Assembly (NCBI GenBank): GCA_023229945.1
Contig: JALNYH010000001.1
Coordinates: forward strand, 62,001-126,000
Source: Arcobacteraceae bacterium
GTDB taxonomy: Bacteria; Campylobacterota; Campylobacteria; Campylobacterales; Arcobacteraceae
Length of the DNA stretch: 64,000 nt
Reading direction: 5' to 3'
The notes below the pieces were generated by a model, which worked only from the letters and a program-made list of their open reading frames with translations, was not told where the DNA came from and ran no database searches. The translations under genes were made by a program, and so were the position numbers. Shown in pieces: positions 42,527 to 50,381 of this stretch; within the stretch, counting starts at the first letter, position 1; each line of letters opens with the position of its first letter.

Positions 42527-43548
42527 TTTTAAGTATAGAATCCTCATGTGATGATAGTTCGATAGCAATTACCAAAATAGATGACTATAAGCTAATATAC
42601 CACAAAAAAATATCACAAGATTTGGAACACAGTGTATATGGTGGAGTAGTTCCTGAACTTGCTGCTAGACTCCATACAGAGGCTTTACCAAAGATTTTGG
42701 AAGAGTGTAAAGAGTATTTTCCCCATCTCAAAGCAATAGCAGTTACAAATGAACCAGGTCTTAGTGTGACACTCTTAGAGGGTGTAATGATGGCAAAAGC
42801 ATTGAGCCTTAGTCTAAATATCCCACTCATTGCGGTCAATCATCTAAAAGGGCATATTTATTCACTTTTTATCAGCCAAAAAGCTTTGATGCCTCTTAGT
42901 GTACTTTTGGTAAGCGGCGGACATACTCAAATCATAGAAGCAACTAGTCTAAACAATATGAAAGTAGTAGCAAGAACTCAAGATGATAGCTTTGGAGAGA
43001 GTTTTGACAAGGTAGCAAAGATGCTAGGTCTTGGATACCCCGGAGGACCAATAGTACAAAAGATGGCACAAGATGGAGATGCAAAAGCATACGATTTCCC
43101 AATTCCACTAAAAAATATCCCAAATATAGAATTTAGCTACAGCGGACTAAAAAACGCAGTAAGACTAGCAATAGAAACTGAGTTAAAATCTTCACCCTCA
43201 GTACCTCAGCACCTCAGCACCTCAGTAACTTCTAATATTTGTGCCTCATTTGAACACACAGCAGTAGCTCATCTCATACAAAAACTAAAAAAATATTTCA
43301 AAGTAGCTCATCCTAGTACATTTGCAATAGTAGGAGGAGCTAGTGCCAATATTAGACTTCGCTCAGAGCTAGAAAAGCTTTGTAGGGAGTATGATTGTAA
43401 ATTACTTTTATCTCCACTTGAATTTTGTAGTGATAATGCTGCTATGATTGGGCGATGTGCGATAGAGCAATACAACCAAAAAGACTTTATAGATATAAAC
43501 TCTTTGGATATTAGTCCAAGAAGTAGCTTTGAAGCTTTTAAAAAGTGA
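42523..43548 (+). CDS. tsaD: tRNA N6-adenosine threonylcarbamoyltransferase
   Basis: A 341-residue TsaD that, with TsaB and TsaE, makes t6A at position 37 of ANN-decoding tRNAs. The start MILSIESSCDDSS is canonical (ATG overlapping the hydrolase stop); the HLKGH metal site is near residue 110, SGGHTQIIE near 135, and ASANIRLRSELE and FCSDNAAMIG follow. Around residues 225-235 there is an insert, SPSVPQHLSTSV, encoded by a degenerate 8-bp tandem repeat (43194-43226). The 3' end overlaps the convergent DsrE-like gene by 11 bases. It should be essential. Confidence 0.95.
   Translation: MILSIESSCDDSSIAITKIDDYKLIYHKKISQDLEHSVYGGVVPELAARLHTEALPKILEECKEYFPHLKAIAVTNEPGLSVTLLEGVMMAKALSLSLNIPLIAVNHLKGHIYSLFISQKALMPLSVLLVSGGHTQIIEATSLNNMKVVARTQDDSFGESFDKVAKMLGLGYPGGPIVQKMAQDGDAKAYDFPIPLKNIPNIEFSYSGLKNAVRLAIETELKSSPSVPQHLSTSVTSNICASFEHTAVAHLIQKLKKYFKVAHPSTFAIVGGASANIRLRSELEKLCREYDCKLLLSPLEFCSDNAAMIGRCAIEQYNQKDFIDINSLDISPRSSFEAFKK
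43194..43226 (+). repeat. 8-bp tandem repeat inside tsaD
   Basis: ACCTCAGC-ACCTCAGC-ACCTCAGT at 43203-43226, preceded by the related ACCCTCAGT (43194-43202). Three 8-bp units equal eight codons, so the frame is preserved at this copy number, but gain or loss of one unit would shift it. It encodes VPQHLSTSV in a surface loop. Confidence 0.85.
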
Positions 43549-43876
43549 TTACTTTCCAATCACTTTGAAGAGCATGAGTGAGCATTTCACCAGTGTGAAT
43601 TAGCTCGACTCCAAGATCTGCGAGTGTATCAGATACTCCATATTCATCACTGCATACCACACAAACATTAAATTTCACACCAGTAGACATAATATTTTTT
43701 ACTTTTTCTTGAAGCTCAATACTATCAGCCAAAAGCTTCGCACTAGGACCCCATATCATGATAGTAGCCTCATCCCAATACCCACGAGGCAATATCACAC
43801 TACCATACAATAACACAAGTTTTCTAGCCACTTCTATATCACTACTTGACCATACTATTAAAAGTTTATTTTTCAT
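43538..43876 (-). CDS. DsrE-family sulfur-relay-like protein
   Basis: A 112-residue protein of the DsrE/DsrF-like fold: KLLIVWSSSDIEVARKLVLL at the start, then ATIMIWGPSAKLLADS, and VCVVCSDEYGVSDTLADLGVEL with Cys at about 67-70. Family members move sulfur or act as small cytoplasmic regulators. ATG 43876 has AAAGAG upstream; a second in-frame ATG 15 bases earlier is less well placed. It overlaps the end of the hybrid kinase gene and of the convergent tsaD. Co-transcription with the kinase is likely. Confidence 0.8.
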   Translation of the reverse strand: MKNKLLIVWSSSDIEVARKLVLLYGSVILPRGYWDEATIMIWGPSAKLLADSIELQEKVKNIMSTGVKFNVCVVCSDEYGVSDTLADLGVELIHTGEMLTHALQSDWKVITF

Positions 43877-46373
43877 ATTTTTCTCTTTCATTGCTTAGAT
43901 TTAAGATAATAGTAAATTTTGCACCCCTAAAGATTTTGCCATTGTGTTCAAAAGTATAGTTTTGTACTCTTAAATCACCGTGATGTCTTTGGGTAATGAT
44001 TTGATATGCCATAGGCAAACCAAGTCCAGTACCTACACTTTGATGTTTGGTCGTAAAATAAGGTTCATAAAGTCTTGGTATAATTTGTGGGTCAATCCCC
44101 CCACCATTGTCAATCACGGATATTTCAATTGTATTATTAATTTTCCTAGTTTTGATAAATATGATTCTATCCTCTTCAATTGGTACATGTTCTTTTATTG
44201 CATCTTTGGCATTATTTATGATATTTATGAGTGACTGAACTAGTTCATTTTCATATCCATCTATATAAGGGTCATCTTTAATATCAACATCAACAGCTAT
44301 ATGATGATTGGTAAAAGATGATTTGAGTAATGATAAAGTTTTATTTATAAGGGTACTCGCTTGTAACTCAAAAGTTGAAATATTATCCTCTTTGATAAAA
44401 TTTCTAAAATCATCTATAGTTTTTGATAGATAATTTGTTTGATTGACAATCTCATCCATATCTTCGTTTATGTTATATCCTTGAATCTCACCAAACTCTT
44501 GTCTAAGTTTAATCCCACTTGCAACAACACTTATTACACTTAGAGGTTGCCTCCATTGATGTGCGATATTAGCTATCATTTCACCCATTGAAGCAAGTTT
44601 TGCTTGTCTTTCTATAGCTTTAAGATAAGATATATCTTTAATACTTGCCAAAAGATGTGTTTTATTTGGCATAAGAGCTAAAGATATACTTACAGTTACA
44701 ATTTTATCTTTGATAAGACAATGTTTTTCAAAGCTATCCATGATTTCACCATTTAAAACTCTATCAATTATATCTTTTGATTTTTCTTTATCATCTTCAA
44801 TAGAAAGCTCAATACATGAAGTTGCCAATAGTTCATCTTCACTAAGTCCTGTAATATCAATATATGCTTGATTGACTTTTAAAAACTTACTATCACTATC
44901 AAGTATAGCAATACCATCTTTTGTAGTATGAAATATCTCTTGTAATTCTTGTTTTTGCTCTTGTAGTTTTAGTTCTTGTTCTTTTAGTTTTGTAATATCT
45001 CTGCCTATTCCTAATACCCCCAATTTATTGCCACGAGAATCTTTTATAAAAGTTTTTGTAGTTTGAATAAGTTCAGTGTGCCCATCTATTGCAAAAGTAA
45101 GTTCTTCAATATTTGTACAAGGAAATGGAGAATTCATAGCATAATTATCATGATTTTTAAAAAAATCAGATAACTCTTTTGAGACAAAATCATAATCAGT
45201 TTTACCTATAATATCTTTTTGGGGAGTTGCATACAATTGCTCAAATCTTCTATTACAAATTATATACTTGCCTTCAACATCTTTCATCCAAAGTAAATCA
45301 GGAATAAACTCTATGATAGATAATAGTCTATTTTTTTGTTCAATATACATTTCTCGTGTTTGTTCTATTCTTTTATTAATCAATATTATATAAATAAGTA
45401 AACTTATAAGTACAACAAAGATTAAAACCCCAAGCAAAATCCATATACTATATTGTTGCCAGATATCATTTAGTCTGATATGTGGATTTTTATCATAAGG
45501 AGGTAGCTTCAAATCTTTAGCTAGTTGGTCAATAATAGTATAATCAGCTGGAGGAATAAATCCACCAATATTAAGAGCTTGTGATACAGGATGATTTTCT
45601 CTGATAGCAAAAAGTAGTGAAGCTACATTTCTTATTAAATTTATATCAACTTTAGTTGTAGCAATAATTGGCATCTCTGGATACAAAGGGGTAGAAATTT
45701 TATATGGGAAGTTGTTGATATTTTGTTCGTTTATATATTTTATTTGTGATTCATTGACTAGGTTTAGTTCGATAAGCTTTTCAATAACACCACTTCTTGC
45801 AAAACCTACATCAGCTTTGCCACTTAATATAGCTTGAATAAAATCTTTATGGGTAGATGTGATAACAAAATTTTCTTCATCTAGGATAATCCCTTTTTTA
45901 TAAAATTCATATATGGGTATATCATAAGCTGCAAAAAACCCTTTTCCCATAGTGGCTATTTTTTTGTCTTTAAAATCTTCCATAGTAGTGATATCATCTC
46001 TCGAACTAGGTACAATAAAAGTTGCACCTAAATTTGAAGAATAATTCTTATAAATTGTGTAAACCAAAGTTGCAATAGTGCTTGATACAAAATTTCGTTC
46101 TTTTAATTGTATATAGTGTAGAGGACTTGTCATCAAAAAATCTATTTGATTTTTGTTCATTTCTTCATTGATTTCATCAAATTTCATTATTTTGACTTTT
46201 ATTTCAAAATCTTCTAAATTATCATTTAAATATTTAGCTAAAATATCATAATGGTTTGGCTGAATGTCTCTTGTTCTATTTTCAAGTATACCAAATATAA
46301 CTACTTCTTTAGAAATAGCTAACATAGGATATAAAATACAAATCATTAAAAAGATAAGAAAGTTGCTTTTCAA
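43866..46373 (-). CDS. Sensor histidine kinase with PhnD-like binding domain and two PAS domains
   Basis: An 835-residue kinase. After a signal or anchor segment, residues about 22-290 form a PhnD-like periplasmic substrate-binding domain (EVVIFGILENRTRDIQPNHY, IDFLMTSPLHYIQLKERN, HKDFIQAILSGKADVGFARS). A helix follows near 310-332 (IWILLGVLIFVVLISLL). Two PAS domains (about 345-465, 475-590) lead to the H-box IANIAHQWRQPLSVISVV with the His near residue 605, and the catalytic region has INNAKDAI and GTGLGLPMAYQI. The AHQWRQPL form is common in this phylum. It starts with TTG 46373 behind GGAG. No response regulator is adjacent. The binding domain suggests sensing a small oxyanion or phosphonate-like ligand. 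Confidence 0.88.
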   Translation of the reverse strand: MKSNFLIFLMICILYPMLAISKEVVIFGILENRTRDIQPNHYDILAKYLNDNLEDFEIKVKIMKFDEINEEMNKNQIDFLMTSPLHYIQLKERNFVSSTIATLVYTIYKNYSSNLGATFIVPSSRDDITTMEDFKDKKIATMGKGFFAAYDIPIYEFYKKGIILDEENFVITSTHKDFIQAILSGKADVGFARSGVIEKLIELNLVNESQIKYINEQNINNFPYKISTPLYPEMPIIATTKVDINLIRNVASLLFAIRENHPVSQALNIGGFIPPADYTIIDQLAKDLKLPPYDKNPHIRLNDIWQQYSIWILLGVLIFVVLISLLIYIILINKRIEQTREMYIEQKNRLLSIIEFIPDLLWMKDVEGKYIICNRRFEQLYATPQKDIIGKTDYDFVSKELSDFFKNHDNYAMNSPFPCTNIEELTFAIDGHTELIQTTKTFIKDSRGNKLGVLGIGRDITKLKEQELKLQEQKQELQEIFHTTKDGIAILDSDSKFLKVNQAYIDITGLSEDELLATSCIELSIEDDKEKSKDIIDRVLNGEIMDSFEKHCLIKDKIVTVSISLALMPNKTHLLASIKDISYLKAIERQAKLASMGEMIANIAHQWRQPLSVISVVASGIKLRQEFGEIQGYNINEDMDEIVNQTNYLSKTIDDFRNFIKEDNISTFELQASTLINKTLSLLKSSFTNHHIAVDVDIKDDPYIDGYENELVQSLINIINNAKDAIKEHVPIEEDRIIFIKTRKINNTIEISVIDNGGGIDPQIIPRLYEPYFTTKHQSVGTGLGLPMAYQIITQRHHGDLRVQNYTFEHNGKIFRGAKFTIILNLSNEREKYEK

Positions 46374-46511
46374 GATTACACTCCAATTTTACAGTAATAA
46401 TTAATATAACAATTCTAATATAATGAATTATAACATAAATATTATCATAAGATTAAAAATATCTTTAGAAATATGATGAATCATATTTATTGACTACAAA
46501 GTATTTTTTGG

Positions 46512-46517
46512 TATAAT
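46512..46517 (+). promoter_or_regulatory. -10 element of the SUI1-nnr-cutA-thiG operon
   Basis: TATAAT with a T-rich tract and TGG just upstream, 30 bases before ATG 46547. The leader then carries GAGGGGA as ribosome binding site. Confidence 0.6.
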
Positions 46518-46546
46518 AAGATTAATAAGCTATTTTGAGGGGATGT

Positions 46547-46882
46547 ATGAAAAACAATTTATTTGAAATAGGTGCTAAGCTTGAAAATATGACTAGTGAT
46601 AAAAATGGTAGACTAATCACAAAAGATATACCAAATAATGACTCAATTCAAACACATCAGCAACCTTTGGTCTTCAAAAGAGAAAAAAGAAACGGCAAAG
46701 TGGTTACTATAGTGGGTAGATTTATGTGTGATGACGAAGAGAAGAAAAAAGTATTAAAACTACTCAAATCAAAACTAGGTTGTGGTGGTACAATAGATAA
46801 TGAATGGCTAGAACTTCAAGGTGAACTACAAGAAAAAATCAAAGAAGTCCTTATCAAAAATGGCTGGAAATTTAGGAAGTGA
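46547..46882 (+). CDS. SUI1/YciH-family translation initiation factor
   Basis: A 111-residue protein of the bacterial eIF1-like (YciH/SUI1) family: VFKREKRNGKVVTIVGRF, then KKVLKLLKSKLGCGGTIDN and LQGELQEKIKEVLIKNGW. Members influence start-codon fidelity at the small ribosomal subunit. ATG 46547 was preferred to an in-frame TTG 12 bases upstream because GAGGGGA is placed before the ATG. Its stop overlaps a GTG of the next frame. This is the first gene of a four-gene operon. Confidence 0.88.
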   Translation: MKNNLFEIGAKLENMTSDKNGRLITKDIPNNDSIQTHQQPLVFKREKRNGKVVTIVGRFMCDDEEKKKVLKLLKSKLGCGGTIDNEWLELQGELQEKIKEVLIKNGWKFRK

Positions 46883-46884
46883 CC

Positions 46885-48279
46885 ATGAAAAAAGTATATA
46901 AAAGTGTAGAAAATTTAGATAAAAAATGCTATGAAAGATATGATTTAAGTGCAGATTTGCTTCAAGAACACGCAGCTTTGGGGATGTATAATCATATCAA
47001 AACCTTACCAAATATCAAAACAATCTTGATAGTTTGCGGAAGTGGCAACAACGGTGCAGATGGGATGGCTCTTGCTAGACTAGCGCAAGAAGAATATATA
47101 GTCACATTGGTAGTATTGTCACCACCAACATCCCCTATGGCAAAACTCCAACTTCAAAGAGCTATAAAGCTAGGGATTGAAATCACAGATACTATAGAAG
47201 CAAAAAATTTTGATGTAATTGTAGATGCAATTTTTGGTAGTGGTCTCAACAAATCCTTAAGTAGCTTTTATATAGATACAATCAATACCTTAAATAACCT
47301 TGATGGGGTCAAAATAGCTTGTGATATACCAAGTGGACTTGATATTGATGGCAATGCAACACAAGGGTGTTTTAAAGCTGATATTACTTGTACTATGGGT
47401 TCAGGTAAACTTTCCCTTTATTCAGATATAGCAAAAAACTATGTAGGTGAAATAAAAGTTGTTAATTTGGGGCTTAGTAGCCACAAGTATGAAGATGATA
47501 GTAGATATTTTGTGTTGGATAAATCAGATTTGGTTTTGCCTTTTAGAGATAATAAATCTTCACACAAAGGTAATTTCGGTCATTTACTTGTAGTTGCTGG
47601 GGACAAAATAGGGGCTAGTATGCTTTCTAGTGAGGCTGGATTTGCTCTTGGAGCTGGACTTGTGAGTATAATGACCCATAATGATAAAATGCCACTTCCT
47701 TATCACATAATGCACACACACCAAATACCTCACAATACAACATCTATTGCTATTGGTATGGGGCTTGGTAATTTTGATGAAAGTGAAATAAAAGAGATTT
47801 TGGCTTTGGATGTGGCAAAAGTTTGTGATGCTGATTTATTTTATACTCCACTTATTTTGGATATTTTGCATAATGATAATGTTGTATTGACTCCTCATCC
47901 AAAAGAGTTCGTTAGTTTGCTACGCATTTGTGAAATAGATGATATTAGTGTAGATATTTTGCAAAAAAATAGATTTAATTATGTAGAGAAATTTTGTAGC
48001 AAATATCCAAAAGTAACCTTGCTTTTAAAAGGCTCAAATATCATTATCTCTCAAAATCAAAATGTTTATATCAACCCACTAGGGACAAATATCCTATCTC
48101 AAGGCGGAAGTGGAGATGTATTAAGTGGTTTTATTGCTTCATATTTAGCTCAAAACTTCACCGCAATACAAAGTGCTATCAACGGCTCATTGGCACTTGC
48201 TGTAAGTGGCAGAAACTATAAGCTAAATAACTACAGCCTAAAACCACAAGATTTGATAGAAGAGGTGAAAAAAATATGA
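46885..48279 (+). CDS. nnr: Bifunctional NAD(P)H-hydrate epimerase/dehydratase
   Basis: A 464-residue metabolite-repair enzyme. The N-terminal epimerase domain (about 1-200) has IVCGSGNNGADGMALARLA, FDVIVDAIFGSGLNK and ACDIPSGLDIDGN. The C-terminal ADP/ATP-dependent dehydratase domain (about 210-460) has SHKGNFGHLLVVAGDKIGAS, VLTPHPKEF and GGSGDVLSGFIASYLA. Both active regions are complete. The start is ATG 46885, 6 bases after AGGAAG; GTG 46879 is an alternative. It overlaps cutA by 4 bases. Confidence 0.95.
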   Translation: MKKVYKSVENLDKKCYERYDLSADLLQEHAALGMYNHIKTLPNIKTILIVCGSGNNGADGMALARLAQEEYIVTLVVLSPPTSPMAKLQLQRAIKLGIEITDTIEAKNFDVIVDAIFGSGLNKSLSSFYIDTINTLNNLDGVKIACDIPSGLDIDGNATQGCFKADITCTMGSGKLSLYSDIAKNYVGEIKVVNLGLSSHKYEDDSRYFVLDKSDLVLPFRDNKSSHKGNFGHLLVVAGDKIGASMLSSEAGFALGAGLVSIMTHNDKMPLPYHIMHTHQIPHNTTSIAIGMGLGNFDESEIKEILALDVAKVCDADLFYTPLILDILHNDNVVLTPHPKEFVSLLRICEIDDISVDILQKNRFNYVEKFCSKYPKVTLLLKGSNIIISQNQNVYINPLGTNILSQGGSGDVLSGFIASYLAQNFTAIQSAINGSLALAVSGRNYKLNNYSLKPQDLIEEVKKI

Positions 48280-48590
48280 GTTACTGTGTCATTCAAACAA
48301 CATACGATAAGAAAAAGATTGCTCAAAAGGTAGCCACTATGCTTCTTGCTAAAAAACTAGCTGCTTGCATACAAATAAATAAGATAAAATCAATTTATTC
48401 ATATGAAGACAAAGTAAACAAAAGCAATGAGTACATAATAAGCATAAAAACTAAAAAATCAAAATACGATGAAATACAAAGCTTTCTCAAAGCTACACAT
48501 TCATATAATTTGCCTGAAATTATATGCTTGGATATTACAAATGGTAGTGATGAGTATTTTAGATGGATAGAGGAGAATGTAGATGAATGA
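48276..48590 (+). CDS. cutA: CutA divalent-cation tolerance protein
   Basis: A 104-residue protein of the PII-like CutA1 family: MSYCVIQTTYDKKKIAQKV, LLAKKLAACIQINKIKSIYSYE with the conserved Cys, KVNKSNEYIISIKT, and HSYNLPEIICLDI. The family was linked to copper tolerance; its precise role is unclear. It overlaps nnr by 4 bases and thiG by 8. Confidence 0.93.
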   Translation: MSYCVIQTTYDKKKIAQKVATMLLAKKLAACIQINKIKSIYSYEDKVNKSNEYIISIKTKKSKYDEIQSFLKATHSYNLPEIICLDITNGSDEYFRWIEENVDE

Positions 48591-49365
48591 TAATATTTTA
48601 AGAATTGGCAAATATGAATTTAATAGTAGGCTGATAGTAGGAAGTGGAAAATATAAAGACTTTCAAACTACAAAAGATGCAACACTAGCTAGTGGAAGTG
48701 AACTTATCACTGTAGCTATTAGAAGAGTAAATATCACAAACCCACATGAAGAAAATTTGCTTGATTATTTCAAAGATACAAATGTAAAATTATTGCCAAA
48801 TAGTGCAGGGTGTTTTACAGCTGAAGAAGCAATTACTACTTTTAGACTAATGCGTGAAGCTACTGGGATAGATATAATCAAACTTGAAGTAATAGGTGAT
48901 GCTAAAAAAACACTATACCCTGATGTAATAGAGACAATAAAAGCTTGCGAAATCCTCAAAAAAGATGGTTTTACTATCATGGCATATACTAGCGATGACC
49001 CAATAATCGCCAAAAAACTAGAAGATGCTGGAGCTGATGCTATCATGCCTTTGGCTGCTCCTATTGGAAGTGGTCTTGGTATTCAAAATAGATACAATAT
49101 AGCATTTATCAAAGATGCAGTAAGAGTTCCTGTTATTGTAGATGCAGGGGTAGGATGTGCAAGTGATGCGAGCATTGCTATGGAGCTAGGAGCTGAAGCA
49201 GTTCTTACAAATACAGCCATAGCTTGTGCAAATGATCCTATTAAAATGGCAGAAGCTATGAAATATGCAGTAATTGCTGGAAGACTAGGATATAAAGCTG
49301 GAAGAATTCCCAAAAAACCATATGCTACAGCTTCAAGTCCTATTGATGGATTGATACAGTTTTAG
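48583..49365 (+). CDS. thiG: Thiazole synthase
   Basis: A 260-residue ThiG that builds the thiazole phosphate of thiamine from dehydroglycine, DXP and ThiS thiocarboxylate. The Schiff-base Lys lies in DIIKLEVIGDAKKTLYPD near residue 100; further marks are MPLAAPIGSGLGIQN and VDAGVGCASDASIAMELGA with VLTNTAIA. The length is normal. It ends the operon, followed by a strong hairpin. ThiC is encoded elsewhere in the window; ThiS, ThiF and ThiH are not seen here. DXP for ThiG is the substrate of Dxr encoded at 40158. Confidence 0.97.
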   Translation: MNDNILRIGKYEFNSRLIVGSGKYKDFQTTKDATLASGSELITVAIRRVNITNPHEENLLDYFKDTNVKLLPNSAGCFTAEEAITTFRLMREATGIDIIKLEVIGDAKKTLYPDVIETIKACEILKKDGFTIMAYTSDDPIIAKKLEDAGADAIMPLAAPIGSGLGIQNRYNIAFIKDAVRVPVIVDAGVGCASDASIAMELGAEAVLTNTAIACANDPIKMAEAMKYAVIAGRLGYKAGRIPKKPYATASSPIDGLIQF

Positions 49366-49384
49366 TCAGAAATCAAGTAGTTTT

Positions 49385-49420
49385 GATATAAGATAGTAGG
49401 TAAATTTACTATCTTATATC
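49385..49420 (+). terminator. Hairpin after thiG
   Basis: GATATAAGATAGTA (49385-49398) and TACTATCTTATATC (49407-49420) form a 14-bp stem with an 8-base loop, 20 bases after the thiG stop. It is followed by TTGTGG rather than a pure T-run, so efficiency is uncertain. Confidence 0.75.
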
Positions 49421-49459
49421 TTGTGGTAGTATAATTTTATAAATTTGTCATAAAATCTA

Positions 49460-49488
49460 TTGACAAATCTAAAACTTTAGGGTATAAT
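49460..49488 (+). promoter_or_regulatory. Full-consensus sigma-70 promoter of the tRNA array
   Basis: TTGACA at 49460-49465 and TATAAT at 49483-49488 with a 17-base spacer match the sigma-70 consensus exactly, 35 bases before the first tRNA. A perfect -35 box is unusual in this phylum. Confidence 0.85.
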
Positions 49489-49522
49489 TCCACTCCATTT
49501 TAAATGTATGTAGCGATTTTTT

Positions 49523-49600
49523 CGGGGCGTAGCGCAGTCTGGTTAGCGCACCTGGTTTGGGACCAGGGGGCCGGAGGTTCGAATCCTCTCGCCCCGACCA
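49523..49600 (+). tRNA. tRNA-Pro (TGG anticodon)
   Basis: The acceptor CGGGGCG pairs with CGCCCCG, with discriminator A and an encoded CCA at 49598-49600. The anticodon arm CCTGG-TTTGGGA-CCAGG gives anticodon TGG. The T-arm GGAGG-TTCGAAT-CCTCT is standard. First of four tRNAs in the array. Confidence 0.96.
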
Positions 49601-49609
49601 CTTTTTGAT

Positions 49610-49687
49610 GGTAGATATAGCTCAGTTGGTTAGAGCATCGGGTTGTGGTTCCGAGGGTCGTGGGTTCGAGCCCCATTATCTACCCCA
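49610..49687 (+). tRNA. tRNA-His (GTG anticodon)
   Basis: The acceptor GTAGATA pairs with TATCTAC; an extra G at 49610 faces discriminator C84, the G-1:C73 pair typical of tRNA-His. The anticodon loop TTGTGGT gives GTG. CCA is encoded at 49685-49687. Confidence 0.95.
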
Positions 49688-49735
49688 TTTAATTTAGGTT
49701 TTAGCGTTTTATAGCTAAAATATCATTTCTTTTAT

Positions 49736-49812
<77 letters not shown>

Positions 49813-49821
49813 CTTATATAT

Positions 49822-49906
49822 GCGGATGTGGTGAAATTGGCAGACACGCCAGACTTAGGATCTGGTGCCGAAAGGTGTGGAGGTTCGACTCCTCTCATCC
49901 GCACCA
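49822..49906 (+). tRNA. tRNA-Leu (TAG anticodon)
   Basis: Class II tRNA with a long variable arm (TGCCGAAAGGTG region). Acceptor GCGGATG/CATCCGC, anticodon arm CCAGA-CTTAGGA-TCTGG giving TAG, T-arm GAGG-TTCGACT-CCTC, CCA at 49904-49906. Last of the array; an ATPase relic abuts its 3' end. Confidence 0.96.
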
Positions 49907-49912
49907 TATATA

Positions 49913-50341
49913 CTATACAATAATCAATCCACTTTCTAATCCTATAACTGCTCTTCTACTTAAGTCAAACTTTTCATGCAATATATTTAGCATAGAACTG
50001 CCACTAAACCTGATAATAAGCTCAGGGAAACTATCATAAATGGTTTTTATCTCATTTGACCAGTTTTGATATTTGTGTATTTCATCTATTACTATAATCT
50101 TTCCCCCAAGTCTTAAAAACTCATCGGCACTAAAATAAATATATTCAAATGGTTTGTAGTTCAGTTTAAGATACTGTACTAAAAGAGTTGTTTTACCTAC
50201 ACCTCTTTGACCTATAAGACCTACAAGTATGTTTTTAGAGCCCAGAATTTGAAGATATTGTTCTCTTACGAAGTCTAGTGTTATGCTATTTAATACTTTC
50301 TTATCTTTGGTTAGATATTTTATAACTAATATCACTATCAA
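49913..50341 (-). pseudogene. AAA-family ATPase remnant (AAA_14/DUF4143-like), truncated
   Basis: A 142-codon frame. It has a P-loop LIGQRGVGKTTLLVQYL, then YIYFSADEF, and directly afterwards GGKIIVIDEIHKYQNWSNEIK with Walker B, SGSSMLNI (sensor) and DLSRRAVI. In complete proteins of this family about 20 more residues separate the first two parts, and a further 200 residues including DUF4143 follow, so both an internal deletion and a C-terminal loss are evident. The stop falls 6 bases from the 3' end of tRNA-Leu, which suggests that the break occurred at the tRNA gene. The N-terminus is also unusual. It is likely non-functional. Confidence 0.72.
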
Positions 50342-50369
50342 TTGTTACCTATCGTTTAAATTTTTTTGA

Positions 50370-50375
50370 TATAAT
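50370..50375 (+). promoter_or_regulatory. -10 element directly before the RND permease start (leaderless)
   Basis: TATAAT ends 6 bases before ATG 50382, with a T-run and TG upstream. Transcription would start at or next to the A of the ATG, and no Shine-Dalgarno sequence is present. Confidence 0.6.
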
Positions 50376-50381
50376 TTAGCT

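Noticed and set aside
43194..43226. CRISPR-like repeats in tsaD
   Set aside because: The units are 8 bases with no spacers and lie inside a coding region; they are a microsatellite.
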